Positions 16,528 to 24,525 are shown, counted from the first letter of the stretch. The stretch: 41,032 bases of DNA from Chromatiales bacterium (GCA_024679535.1 JAIBDF010000012.1:1-41032); one strand, 5' to 3'. Made by a program: numbers and translations. Notes: a model not told the origin generated them from the letters alone.

Positions 16528-17715
16528 CTAGCGCCGGGTGTCTGATTCCGCGTCGAATACGAGGCGGGCCTCTTTGCCGTTCTGAGTGAAAACCGCGAAG
16601 TTGGAGCCCATGTCCACTACGTTCCAGCCATCGAGATCCCCGCCTGATTCAAGTCGCCGAGAGTCGTTGTCGTGACGGTTATTGAGCAGTAAAACGCTGC
16701 GGCCGTTGACCTGCACGATACCGTTCAACTGCCATTCTTGCTCCAGTTCAGCTCCCGCTTCGATTTTCGAAGACTCTTTCGCCGGCACTGGATTGGCCGG
16801 TTCTACGGATGCAGGTGGGAAGGTTTTGGATGCGGGTGGGGAGGTTTTCGCCAGCACCACGGGCACGGGGTCTGCGGGAGTCGCGTCATTCACGTCAGGC
16901 GTGGTTAACCACAACAGCGAGACAACGAATAAAGCCAGTGCAGCTGCCGCAGGCATCAGCATCGCCATGCGCGGCTTAGGCTGTTTTTCCTGCGTATCGG
17001 TAACTGCCGGGCGCAACAGGTCGCGAGGCGTGAGTGGCATGGCCAGGCGGCTCTCCAGCCACGTTGTTGTCTTCTTCCATTGCTCGAGGTCCTTGCGCAC
17101 ACGGGAAGGCGACATCTCGTGGATACTCCGTCCATTTTTCGCGGCCCAAGTGTAGTTCTGAGTATCGCGAAGTGTGCCGACAATCGAAATGGACAGGCGA
17201 TCGAGAAAACTCATCAATTGCCGGTAGGCAAGCGTACGTTCATTGACGCGGTTGGCGACCACCCCCAACCGTCCTTTTCGTCGACTGACCTGGGCCACGA
17301 GAAGCAGGTCCGAGATCAAGCGTGACGCCGCGTGTATATCGAGATCTGATGGGAGGACCGGTACGATAATCGCGTGGGCACCACAGGTGTAATCGATCAG
17401 CTGTTCGCTGGGAAGTCCCGCAGGTGCGTCAACAACAGCGTACTGGATGTCTTTTGGCAGGTCGATGCGCCAGTCACCGTTGCTATTCGGAGCTTCAGGA
17501 CTAGCCGCGACACCGTGGATTCGCGGAAGCTTGGACGGGCGATTTTTCAGCCAGCGGGTTGAGGATCCCTGCGGATCCATGTCCACCAGCGCCACCTTGT
17601 GGCCGGCGTGTGCCAGATAGCCTGCCAGATTGAAGGCGAGCGTCGTTTTTCCCGAACCACCTTTGGGGTTCAGAACAACAATCCTGTGCAGATCTGATGG
17701 GCCACCGAATTTCAA
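16528..17715 (-). CDS. ParA/MinD-like ATPase with membrane segment and GspC-like C-terminal domain
   Basis: The protein has 395 residues from a TTG start at 17715, the first usable start after an in-frame stop. Residues about 10-220 are a ParA-type ATPase: deviant Walker A NPKGGSGKTT (16-25), VDMDPQGSSTRW and VDAPAG. Then comes a basic linker and one membrane helix (252-272, MLMPAAAALALFVVSLLWL). A Pro/Ala-rich linker (273-325) follows, then a short beta domain (about 327-388): WQLNGIVQVNGRSVLLL, then GGDLDGWNVVDMGSNFAVF. That last part resembles the HR domain of GspC/PilP-type proteins. I infer a cytoplasmic ATPase tethered to the inner membrane with a periplasmic tip. No ParB or secretion genes lie nearby. 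Function unknown. Confidence 0.8.
   Translation of the reverse strand: MKFGGPSDLHRIVVLNPKGGSGKTTLAFNLAGYLAHAGHKVALVDMDPQGSSTRWLKNRPSKLPRIHGVAASPEAPNSNGDWRIDLPKDIQYAVVDAPAGLPSEQLIDYTCGAHAIIVPVLPSDLDIHAASRLISDLLLVAQVSRRKGRLGVVANRVNERTLAYRQLMSFLDRLSISIVGTLRDTQNYTWAAKNGRSIHEMSPSRVRKDLEQWKKTTTWLESRLAMPLTPRDLLRPAVTDTQEKQPKPRMAMLMPAAAALALFVVSLLWLTTPDVNDATPADPVPVVLAKTSPPASKTFPPASVEPANPVPAKESSKIEAGAELEQEWQLNGIVQVNGRSVLLLNNRHDNDSRRLESGGDLDGWNVVDMGSNFAVFTQNGKEARLVFDAESDTRR
16808..16849 (-). repeat. two tandem 21-base units in the ParA-like linker
   Basis: Units 16808-16828 and 16829-16849 agree at 18 of 21 positions and encode two copies of KT(S/F)PPAS in the Pro-rich linker. This looks like a recent in-frame duplication that lengthens the periplasmic spacer. 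Confidence 0.8.
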
Positions 17716-17718
17716 TTT

Positions 17719-17733
17719 GAAGGCGTATCCTTC
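17719..17733 (-). promoter_or_regulatory. ribosome-site hairpin at the ParA-like TTG start
   Basis: GAAGG and CCTTC pair around a 5-base loop. On the minus strand the 5' arm is the Shine-Dalgarno sequence (AGAAGGA) for the TTG start at 17715. The stem would hide the ribosome site; together with the TTG start it suggests low or conditional translation. Five base pairs is short, so the effect may be small. Confidence 0.4.
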
Positions 17734-17820
17734 TGGCGTTGTATGGCTGAATATTTACGTTCAATACGTTACAGGGTAAGAATTCTTCGCGGAACTGGTC
17801 GTTTGGTTAGTAATGATCTC

Positions 17821-17839
17821 AAAAAGCCGGAAACCGGCT
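17821..17839 (-). terminator. Rho-independent terminator of the merTP unit
   Basis: Read on the minus strand, AGCCGG, loop TTT, CCGGCT is followed directly by TTTT. It lies about 88 bases after the stop of the GDCC gene and before the ParA-like gene, and so ends the purMN-merTP transcript. The plus strand lacks a T-run. The rest of 17716-17926 is AT-rich, with no open frame I can support; it probably also holds the promoter of the ParA-like gene. Confidence 0.8.
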
Positions 17840-17926
17840 AAATAGGCGTGGATTTATGTGAAGTTATGAATGATCAATAGCGGATATTTATTGATTTTAT
17901 TACTTAATTATTAACCTGATAGAGCC

Positions 17927-18151
17927 TCATTCACCGCAGCACGACGTGCCCTCTTGTATCGGCGGGCAGTTCACGTTGCCATACGAACAATAGACACAGC
18001 AATCGCCGGGCAAGGGTTTGAGCAAGGCGCCGCAGCCCTCGCAGTCATAGTAGAACTGACAGGCATTGGTGGGCATGAGATTCCTTGACTGATGTCCGCA
18101 CTCGGGACAGGTGAGTGTGGAGTAGGCTTCAATCGCAGAAGCTTCTGTCAA
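17927..18151 (-). CDS. cysteine-rich GDCCxYCSYG small protein
   Basis: The protein has 74 residues with 11 cysteines. Two zinc-ribbon-like pairs (Cys15/Cys18 in CPECG and Cys37/Cys40 in CEGCG) are followed by the strongly conserved GDCCVYCSYG (49-58), NCPPIQ and a final SCCGE. This small protein recurs beside merT/merP in many bacteria and is usually left hypothetical or called a GDCCVxC domain protein. A role in binding Hg(II) or another thiophilic metal in the cytoplasm is a reasonable inference. Its ATG overlaps the merP stop by 4 bases, so it is translated with merP. Confidence 0.85.
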   Translation of the reverse strand: MTEASAIEAYSTLTCPECGHQSRNLMPTNACQFYYDCEGCGALLKPLPGDCCVYCSYGNVNCPPIQEGTSCCGE

Positions 18152-18438
18152 CGCTCTTCTCGGACTGTTGCCGGGAAGCCTACATCTGTCGATGCCTGGC
18201 CAATCGCGGCGGCTGTTGTCGCGCTTGAGTCAAATGTCACGATTGCCGAATGATCGTCAAGACTGACCTCCACCTGTGTAACCCCATCGACTCGTTCCAT
18301 CGCTTTGCGCACGGCAATGGGGCAGGTCGCGCAGGTCATTTCCTGGACATCAAAAGTCACGGTTAGCTCGTTGTCTGCAGCCAGCGATGTGCCGGATGTC
18401 AGAACGAGCATGGTCAAAGCGGCCCAAACGATCCTCAT
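18148..18438 (-). CDS. merP: MerP-like periplasmic mercury-binding protein
   Basis: The protein has 96 residues. A signal peptide (about 1-20, ending TSLA) precedes a heavy-metal-associated domain with the motif MTCATCPIAVRKA, where Cys36 and Cys39 bind the metal, and the usual beta-alpha-beta-beta-alpha-beta pattern (VTQVEVSLDDHSAIVTFD). In mer operons MerP captures Hg(II) in the periplasm and hands it to MerT. It lies 10 bases after merT and overlaps the GDCC gene. A different thiophilic metal such as copper cannot be excluded, since metal specificity is not fixed by this motif alone. Confidence 0.88.
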   Translation of the reverse strand: MRIVWAALTMLVLTSGTSLAADNELTVTFDVQEMTCATCPIAVRKAMERVDGVTQVEVSLDDHSAIVTFDSSATTAAAIGQASTDVGFPATVREER

Positions 18439-18448
18439 GATTCACTCC

Positions 18449-18817
18449 TCAATAGAACAGCGGCGCCCACAGATCCGTTGTTAATGAAATACCGACCAGC
18501 ACTGTTGCGCTCCACAGCGCCACTTTCACAATTCGGTCTGACCCCGGCGTCGAACAGGACGCTTCCTCGCAGGATTGTTGCGGTCTGCCGTAGACCTGCC
18601 AAAAGCCAAACGCGAGAAAACCAACGGTCAATGTCACAAATACGGGTTGATAGGCTTTAAGGGCCGAGAGACTTCCAATCCAGGCGCCGCTGGCGCCGAG
18701 CATGATCAACAACAACGGTCCAATACAGCACGAAGACGCAAGCAACGAGCCGACAACGCCACCGGCTGCGGCTACCTGTTGCTTGCGGTCCTGACTGGGC
18801 GAAACATCGCGGCTCAT
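18449..18817 (-). CDS. merT: MerT-like mercuric ion transporter
   Basis: The protein has 122 residues and three membrane helices. The first helix holds the vicinal pair Cys30-Cys31 in SSCCIGPLLL, and the loop after helix 2 holds Cys83 and Cys88, the second pair of MerT. Together these pass Hg(II) into the cytoplasm. Its ATG is only 14 bases after the purN stop, so it appears to be expressed from the purMN transcript or from a promoter inside purN. No merA, merB or merR is present, which is odd, because importing mercury without reducing it should be harmful. Confidence 0.88.
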   Translation of the reverse strand: MSRDVSPSQDRKQQVAAAGGVVGSLLASSCCIGPLLLIMLGASGAWIGSLSALKAYQPVFVTLTVGFLAFGFWQVYGRPQQSCEEASCSTPGSDRIVKVALWSATVLVGISLTTDLWAPLFY

Positions 18818-18831
18818 GGTTTTGTCCGGTT

Positions 18832-19473
18832 TTAATACGATCGAATGACAGGGTCCGCGGCGCGCTTGCCGTCGATTATCGCCTCGCCATCGTCAAACAA
18901 TACGCGTCCGGAGCCGACCAAGCCAGCCGCCTCAGGGTAAATCCGGTGCTCCACAGCCTGTACGCGGGTCTGCAACTCGTCAGCGGACTCTCCCGCATTG
19001 ACTCGCAGCCGTCCCTGCAGGATGCGCGGGCCGCCGTCGAGTTCTTCGGTGACAAAGTGCACCGTACTCCCGTGCCATTCATCGCCCGCATCCAGCGCAC
19101 GCTGATGGGTGTCGAGTCCCGGATATTTTGGCAACAGGGCCGGGTGAATATTGAGAATTCTGCCGGCGTAGTGCTCGACAAACGCCGGACTCAGTATGCG
19201 CATGAAACCGGCAAGGATGAGTAATTCGGGAGCATGACGATCGAGGTCGGCTGCAACGGCGCGATCGAACGACTCGCGGTCCGGGTAGTCTCCGTGCCGG
19301 ATGCACGATGTCGGGATGCCGGCTTTCTCCGCGCGTTCCAGGCCGAACGCATCAGGTCTGTTACTGAACACGACGCAGAGTTCGAGATCGAGGTCACCTG
19401 CCGCAACAGCATCGATAAAAGCCTGCAGGTTGGTCCCCGATCCGGAGATCAGGATCGCGGTTCGACAGGCCAT
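18832..19473 (-). CDS. purN: phosphoribosylglycinamide formyltransferase
   Basis: This enzyme transfers the formyl group from 10-formyl-THF to GAR in de novo purine synthesis. The 213-residue protein matches the family. ISGSGTNLQAFID at the N-terminus binds the phosphate, the catalytic Asn and His lie in RILNIHPALLPKYPG, and the catalytic Asp lies in the block TEELDGGP after HGSTVHFV. Its ATG shares one base with the purM stop (TGATG). merT follows 14 bases later. Confidence 0.97.
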   Translation of the reverse strand: MACRTAILISGSGTNLQAFIDAVAAGDLDLELCVVFSNRPDAFGLERAEKAGIPTSCIRHGDYPDRESFDRAVAADLDRHAPELLILAGFMRILSPAFVEHYAGRILNIHPALLPKYPGLDTHQRALDAGDEWHGSTVHFVTEELDGGPRILQGRLRVNAGESADELQTRVQAVEHRIYPEAAGLVGSGRVLFDDGEAIIDGKRAADPVIRSY

Positions 19474-20492
19474 CAGACGTACTGCACTGCCTGGTTACCG
19501 GGAATGACCGTACCCAACGGCCAGGCGTGTTCGCCATTTGCATGCAGAATGTCGATTGCTCTGGGCGCATGGGCCGGATTGACGACGACCACCATGCCGA
19601 CACCGCAATTAAACGTGCGGCGCATCTCGGCAGTCTCGATATTGCCATGCTGCTGCAGGAAGTCGAACACGGCTCCCTGTTCCCAGGATGTCGTATCGAT
19701 CGCCACATTCAGTTGGCCATGCAGCACGCGTGGAATGTTCTCAGTGATGCCACCGCCCGTGATATGCGCTAGCCCGTTTACCGTGACCTCTTCCATGAGC
19801 GCGAGGACGGATTTCACGTAAATTCGCGTCGGTGCGAGGAGCCGTTCGGCGGCCGGCACGCCGTCGATCTGCGCATCACCGGCGCGCTCGAGCACTTTGC
19901 GAATTAGTGAGTAACCATTCGAATGCGGCCCGCTCGATGCAATACCAATAACAACATCGCCCGCGCAGATGGCGCTGCCGTCGATCATTTCGCTGCGCTC
20001 GACGGCGCCGACCGTGAAGCCGGCGAGGTCGTACTCCCCGGGTGTATACATATCCGGCATTTCCGCGGTTTCGCCGCCGACCAGCGCCGCACCCGCCTGA
20101 ACACAACCCTCGGCGATACCGGCTATGACATCGCTGGCCACAGCGTTATCCAGCTTGCCGCAGGCGAAGTAGTCGAGGAAAAACAGCGGTTCCGCGCCCT
20201 GCACCAGTACGTCATTGACGCACATGGCGACGAGGTCGATGCCGATCGTGTTGTGCACACCAAGATGCTGGGCCAGCATGAGCTTGGTGCCGACGCCGTC
20301 GGTCCCGGAAACGAGGACCGGTTCGTTGTACTTGCCGGGTGGTAACGCGAATAATCCACCAAAACCACCGATGCCCGCGAGGACCTCGGGCCGGCGAGTG
20401 CGTTTCACAAGCGGCTTGATGCGCTCAACAAGTTCGTTGCCTGCATCAATATCGACGCCGGCGTCTTTGTACGTAAGTGGTTTATTGCTCAT
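19473..20492 (-). CDS. purM: phosphoribosylformylglycinamidine cyclo-ligase (AIR synthetase)
   Basis: This cytosolic enzyme closes the imidazole ring of AIR using ATP. The 339-residue protein is of normal length. [20 protein letters not shown] is the standard N-terminus; [52 protein letters not shown] and [16 protein letters not shown] are the expected nucleotide and dimer blocks. It is the first gene of purM-purN and diverges from DUF2066, a layout common in gammaproteobacteria. The 66-base divergent gap contains a TATAAT on the other strand; no PurR box was recognised. Confidence 0.97.
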   Translation of the reverse strand: MSNKPLTYKDAGVDIDAGNELVERIKPLVKRTRRPEVLAGIGGFGGLFALPPGKYNEPVLVSGTDGVGTKLMLAQHLGVHNTIGIDLVAMCVNDVLVQGAEPLFFLDYFACGKLDNAVASDVIAGIAEGCVQAGAALVGGETAEMPDMYTPGEYDLAGFTVGAVERSEMIDGSAICAGDVVIGIASSGPHSNGYSLIRKVLERAGDAQIDGVPAAERLLAPTRIYVKSVLALMEEVTVNGLAHITGGGITENIPRVLHGQLNVAIDTTSWEQGAVFDFLQQHGNIETAEMRRTFNCGVGMVVVVNPAHAPRAIDILHANGEHAWPLGTVIPGNQAVQYV

Positions 20493-20520
20493 TATGGAGT
20501 GGCATACTCTGGGAGGGCGA

Positions 20521-20526
20521 TATAAT
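20521..20526 (+). promoter_or_regulatory. -10 element for the DUF2066-PerM-hda operon
   Basis: A perfect TATAAT lies 32 bases before the GTG of the DUF2066 gene in the purM divergent gap. No good -35 sits at 16-18 bases, so this may need an activator or simply tolerate a poor -35. A GGGGAAA ribosome site is at 20544-20550. Confidence 0.5.
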
Positions 20527-20558
20527 AGTGCTTAGGGCCAACCGGGGAAACCACCCTT

Positions 20559-21626
20559 GTGAAATCTTGTTGTTCAAAATTGGTCGGCTGGAGCCGGCAC
20601 GCTTTCTTGATGACGCTGGTATTGCTGAGCATACCGGCATTTGCTGTCGAGGTGCCGACACTTTACACGGCCGAGGTCCCGCTGGATCGCGAGGCCGAAG
20701 ATCCGCGGGCGGATGCCTACGATGCGGCGTTGAAAGAGATTCTATTGCGCGTTTCGGGCTCGGATCTTGCCTTCAATGAGGCTGTGGTCGAGGAGTTATT
20801 CCCGCGTCCGGCGTCGTATGTCATGCAGTTTCGCTCCGGCGCCGAGGACACGCTCTGGGTGACATTTGACGGCCAGGCGATCGAGCAGACGCTGCGGAAC
20901 GCCGGGCAAACCGTCTGGGGCGCGGAGCGGCCATTGACGCTGGTGTGGCTCGCTGTGGACTGGGGACAGGGCGAGCGGGAGATTGTCGCCGCTGATGATC
21001 CGGAACGTACCCAGCAGCAGTCCCGCTCGATCGATCGAAATCGACTGGTGCGCGAACGCGTGCTGGATATCGCCGAACGTCGTGGCTTACCGCTGGTTTT
21101 TCCACTGCTGGATACGACGGATCTGCAGATGGTGACGTATACCGATATCTGGGGCGGATTCGACGAGATGATCCTCAACGCGTCCGAGCGATATGACGCG
21201 AATTCGATTCTCATTGGTCGTATTCGGCCATCGTCAGGACAGAGCGGACGCTGGACCTACTACTTTAGCGGTGTCGAGTCGTCTCTGACCGGCACGCCGG
21301 AGGGCGTAGTCGGCCAGGTGGCGGACCTGTTGGCGAGCGAGTTCGCCGTGGGCGGTGATACGCCGGTCGAGACCGTGGCACTGAATATTTCCGGCATCGT
21401 TTCGTTCGATGCGTATGGATCGGTTCATGACCTTCTGGATGACGCGGCGCTAATTGAGCGATTCACTGTCACGGAGGTTGTCGGTGATCGGGTCAGTTAC
21501 CGGGTTGACGTTCACGGCGGCGCGGATCGACTGAGTCGTGCGCTGCGCTTTGGGGGTCTCGTAGAAACGGTGTCTGACGATCCGCTGCAGCCAGTATCTG
21601 TACTTGAGTTCTTCTACGAAGATTGA
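20559..21626 (+). CDS. DUF2066 domain protein, exported
   Basis: The protein has 355 residues from a GTG start with a GGGGAAA ribosome site 8 bases upstream. An N-terminal signal peptide (about 1-29, SRHAFLMTLVLLSIPAFA) precedes the mature part; an in-frame ATG at codon 18 would give a shorter signal. DUF2066 landmarks are DAYDAALKEILLRVSGS early on, RPASYVMQFR, and the central GLPLVFPLLDTTDLQ. Family function is unknown; it is encoded beside purM and hda across gammaproteobacteria. It probably sits in the periplasm. It ends just before the phosphatidyltransferase gene. Confidence 0.88.
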   Translation: MKSCCSKLVGWSRHAFLMTLVLLSIPAFAVEVPTLYTAEVPLDREAEDPRADAYDAALKEILLRVSGSDLAFNEAVVEELFPRPASYVMQFRSGAEDTLWVTFDGQAIEQTLRNAGQTVWGAERPLTLVWLAVDWGQGEREIVAADDPERTQQQSRSIDRNRLVRERVLDIAERRGLPLVFPLLDTTDLQMVTYTDIWGGFDEMILNASERYDANSILIGRIRPSSGQSGRWTYYFSGVESSLTGTPEGVVGQVADLLASEFAVGGDTPVETVALNISGIVSFDAYGSVHDLLDDAALIERFTVTEVVGDRVSYRVDVHGGADRLSRALRFGGLVETVSDDPLQPVSVLEFFYED

Positions 21627-21637
21627 GATCGATCCGC

Positions 21638-22183
21638 ATGTCCTTGCACTGGTTACCCAACGCGATCTCGCTGCTACGTATAGGATTCGTCGCGCCTATC
21701 CTGATACTCATTCTGCAGGGTGATTTCGGTTGGGCTCTGGCCCTGTTCTTGATCGCGGGATTCTCGGACGGGCTCGATGGCTACCTCGCTGTGCGCTTCG
21801 GCTGGAGCACTCGCCTCGGCGGACTGCTGGACCCGACTGCCGACAAGCTGCTGATCACGGGTATGTTCATTACGTTGGCTGTTACACAGCATATCCCGGT
21901 CTGGCTGGCCGCACTCGTGATACTGCGCGACGTCGTGATCATCGCCGGCGCTTTGGCCTACAATTTCCTCGTCAAGCCTGTGCCGGGAGAGCCTACGCGA
22001 ATCAGCAAGCTGAATACCGCGTTGCAGATGCTGTTCGTACTGTTTGTACTCAGTCGGGCGGGATTCAACTGGCCGGACAAGATTACAATTACTGTATTGG
22101 GTGCATCCGTTTTTGCTACCGTCGTCATCAGTGGCGTCGACTACGTATGGTCCTGGTCGCGTCGCGCCCGGGCAGGTGAGTGA
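21638..22183 (+). CDS. CDP-alcohol phosphatidyltransferase family membrane protein
   Basis: The protein has 181 residues from the ATG at 21638; an in-frame TTG at 21623 that overlaps the DUF2066 stop is an alternative. It has about five or six membrane helices and starts MSLHWLPNAISLLRIG, as in PgsA-like enzymes. The catalytic motif is DGLDGYLAVRFGWST, then GGLLDPTADK: the metal-binding Asp and Gly residues are present, but the Arg of the usual DGxxAR is Val, with Arg one place later. The family joins CDP-diacylglycerol to an alcohol. It is not in the usual pgsA site beside uvrC, so the alcohol substrate is open. The next gene starts one base after its stop. Confidence 0.87.
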   Translation: MSLHWLPNAISLLRIGFVAPILILILQGDFGWALALFLIAGFSDGLDGYLAVRFGWSTRLGGLLDPTADKLLITGMFITLAVTQHIPVWLAALVILRDVVIIAGALAYNFLVKPVPGEPTRISKLNTALQMLFVLFVLSRAGFNWPDKITITVLGASVFATVVISGVDYVWSWSRRARAGE

Positions 22184-22184
22184 T

Positions 22185-23249
22185 ATGCAAGCAGATTTGA
22201 GACTAAGCTGGTTGATCGCCGTGACACTGACCGGGTGGCTGTTATACCTGCTCGCGCCGGTGCTGACGCCATTCGTCGCGGCGGCGCTGCTGGCCTACGT
22301 GGGTGACCCGCTCGCTGACCGGCTGCAAAAGTTGAAAATGCCGCGGACTCTTGCTGTCGCAGCCGTATTCCTCATTACGTTTATCATCCTGGCTTTGCTC
22401 ATTCTCCTGGTCGGGCCGTTGATCAGTGCGCAAGTCGGTGCGCTGTTCGATGCCTTGCCGGAGATCGCAAATCGGGTTGAACAGGTATGGCTCCCAGGTA
22501 TTCTCGGCTGGTTGAATATCGAGTCCGGCGCTGATGTGGGCATCGGGCCGTTCCTCGCGAAGTACGGCGAGATGTTTGGCAGCTGGAGCGGGAAGGTGCT
22601 GCTTTCAGTGACGAAATCGGGGGGCGCGCTGGCGGCCGCTGTGTTGAGTCTGTTCCTGATACCTATCATTACTTTCTACATGCTGCGTGACTGGGACGTG
22701 ATCATGGTGCACCTCGGCGCGCTGGTGCCCGAGAGCCAGCGTGAGACGGTCTTCCGGCTTGCGCGCGAATCAGACGATGTTCTGGGTGCGTTTTTACGCG
22801 GTCAGTTGCTGGTAATGGTGGCGCTCTCTGTAATTTATTCGCTTGGCCTGAGTATTGTCGGTCTGAAATTTGCGATCGCCATTGGAGTCGTGTCCGGTCT
22901 CGTGAGTTTCGTGCCGTATCTTGGTTTTGTGTTTGGTATCGGCATGGCGGGGATGACGGTTGCGCTTGAGCCGAATCCTCTGTGGCTGCTGGTTGGTGTC
23001 GTGGCCACATTCTCGATCGCGCAGTTCATAGAGGGCTCGGTGCTAACGCCCAAGCTGGTGGGTGACCAGATCGGCCTGCATCCGGTCATCGTTATCTTTG
23101 CCGTGGCCGCTGGCGGTCAACTATTCGGTTTCTTTGGCATTCTCCTCGCATTGCCGGCTGCCGCCGTGTTGTCGGTACTGGTGCGCTTCGCGTTTCACCG
23201 TTACCTCAGGGAACATCCTGAGACCAAGGTAGAAATCGAACTCGAATGA
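22185..23249 (+). CDS. perM: AI-2E/PerM family membrane protein
   Basis: The protein has 354 residues from the ATG at 22185; the frame is open further upstream but overlaps the previous gene. It has about eight membrane helices with a long central soluble loop (LPEIANRVEQVWLPGILGWL...). Diagnostic blocks are FVPYLGFVFGIG and IEGSVLTPKLVGDQIGLHPV near the C-terminus. Members export varied small molecules or act as antiporters; the substrate here is unknown. In E. coli and Pseudomonas a PerM gene likewise lies beside hda. It overlaps hda by 4 bases. Confidence 0.92.
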   Translation: MQADLRLSWLIAVTLTGWLLYLLAPVLTPFVAAALLAYVGDPLADRLQKLKMPRTLAVAAVFLITFIILALLILLVGPLISAQVGALFDALPEIANRVEQVWLPGILGWLNIESGADVGIGPFLAKYGEMFGSWSGKVLLSVTKSGGALAAAVLSLFLIPIITFYMLRDWDVIMVHLGALVPESQRETVFRLARESDDVLGAFLRGQLLVMVALSVIYSLGLSIVGLKFAIAIGVVSGLVSFVPYLGFVFGIGMAGMTVALEPNPLWLLVGVVATFSIAQFIEGSVLTPKLVGDQIGLHPVIVIFAVAAGGQLFGFFGILLALPAAAVLSVLVRFAFHRYLREHPETKVEIELE

Positions 23250-23935
23250 GCCAGCTCGTACTTCCACTGCGCCTTGCGGACCATGCCGTGTTCGCGAGTT
23301 TTCTTCACGACGGCAACGAAACGCTGGTGGCGACGTTGGCCGGCATTGCGGCGGGCGACGGCGGTCAGGGTTGCTGGCTCTGGGGAGCGGCGGCAACTGG
23401 CAAGACACACCTGTTGCAGGCCGTTTGTGACCAGGCCGGCGACCAATCAGTCTACCTGCCACTGGCGATGCTGGAAGAGGCCGGTCCGGAAATGCTCCAT
23501 GGACTGGCCGCGCGTGATCTTGTCTGTATCGATGACCTGGACAGAGTCGCCGGAGACAAGCATTGGGAAGTTGCATTGTTTAATCTTTTCAACGAACTGC
23601 AGGAGGAGGGCGGACAGCTTATCGCCTCCGCCAGCTCGGCACCTCGTGAGTGCAGGTTCGTGCTTGCCGATCTGGCGAGCCGTATGTCACGTCTCCCCGT
23701 TTTCCAGTTGCGAGCGCTCGACGAACAGCAGCGGGTAGCGGCCCTGCAGTTGCGTGCCCGTCACCGGGGGCTGGAGCTACCCGATGAGACCGCCGCCTAT
23801 ATGCTTAAACGCAGCCGGCGCGACATGGCGAGTCTTTACGGGCTGCTGGACAGGCTCGACCTCGAGGCGCTGCGTGCGCAACGCCGCCTGACGATACCGT
23901 TTGTCCGCGATGTATTGCAGGGATCGAGCGTTTAA
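23246..23935 (+). CDS. hda: DnaA regulatory inactivator Hda
   Basis: Hda binds the DNA-loaded beta clamp and stimulates ATP hydrolysis by DnaA, preventing re-initiation. The 229-residue protein carries the clamp-binding QLVLPLRL at residues 3-10, a Walker A GAAATGKTHLL, Walker B LVCIDDLD, sensor region SASSAPRE and the arginine finger segment DLASRMSRLP. It is the last gene of the DUF2066-PerM operon. Its final four bases overlap the converging wrbA gene, leaving no room for a terminator between them. Confidence 0.95.
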   Translation: MSQLVLPLRLADHAVFASFLHDGNETLVATLAGIAAGDGGQGCWLWGAAATGKTHLLQAVCDQAGDQSVYLPLAMLEEAGPEMLHGLAARDLVCIDDLDRVAGDKHWEVALFNLFNELQEEGGQLIASASSAPRECRFVLADLASRMSRLPVFQLRALDEQQRVAALQLRARHRGLELPDETAAYMLKRSRRDMASLYGLLDRLDLEALRAQRRLTIPFVRDVLQGSSV

Positions 23936-24525
23936 TCTTCCAGGCGGCGCGCCAGGTCGGCAACCCGTTTGCCCAGGGCCTGCGCCAGTTTCTTCTCTTC
24001 CTCAGACAGGGAATCCGGTTTGCGATTCCACGTGACGTGGGTGGGGCCGTAAGGCGTGCCGCCCGACGTTGTCGTCGATAACGCTTCTTCCGTGTAGGGC
24101 AGGCCGACCACGATCATCCCGTGGTGGAGTAGTGTGATTGCCATACTCAGCAGCGTCGTTTCCTGCCCGCCGTGCAGCGACGCCGTGGATGCGAATACAC
24201 CCGCGGGCTTGCCGACGACGACACCCCGGAACCAGTCTGCGACGGTGCCGTCGAGATAATGCTTGAGTGATGCGGCCATGTTCCCGAAATTGCTCGGACT
24301 ACCCATGATGAGTCCGGCACATTCGTCGAGGTCACTGTTCGTTGCATACGGTGGGCCGGAATCGGGGACGGCATCTTCGATTGCTTCGGTGACCGCGGAG
24401 ACTGTCGGGACAGTGCGCAGTCGCGCGGACATGCCTTCAACCGCGTCAACGCCCCTGCAGACTTCGCGCGCGAGCGCCTCGGTTGCACCGTTTCGCGAGT
24501 AATAAAGAACGAGAACGTCGGCCAT
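23932..24525 (-). CDS. wrbA: NAD(P)H:quinone oxidoreductase, WrbA family flavoprotein
   Basis: The protein has 197 residues of flavodoxin type. The FMN phosphate loop is YYSRNGATEALA near the N-terminus, the second flavin block is GSPSNFGNMAASLKHYLD, and FASTASLHGGQETTLLSM with the downstream GLPYTEEAL and GGTPYGPTHV are the WrbA insert region. The family reduces quinones by two electrons and so limits redox cycling. Its ATG shares one base with the stop of the upstream arsC/yfgD gene, so the two form an operon. Confidence 0.93.
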   Translation of the reverse strand: MADVLVLYYSRNGATEALAREVCRGVDAVEGMSARLRTVPTVSAVTEAIEDAVPDSGPPYATNSDLDECAGLIMGSPSNFGNMAASLKHYLDGTVADWFRGVVVGKPAGVFASTASLHGGQETTLLSMAITLLHHGMIVVGLPYTEEALSTTTSGGTPYGPTHVTWNRKPDSLSEEEKKLAQALGKRVADLARRLED

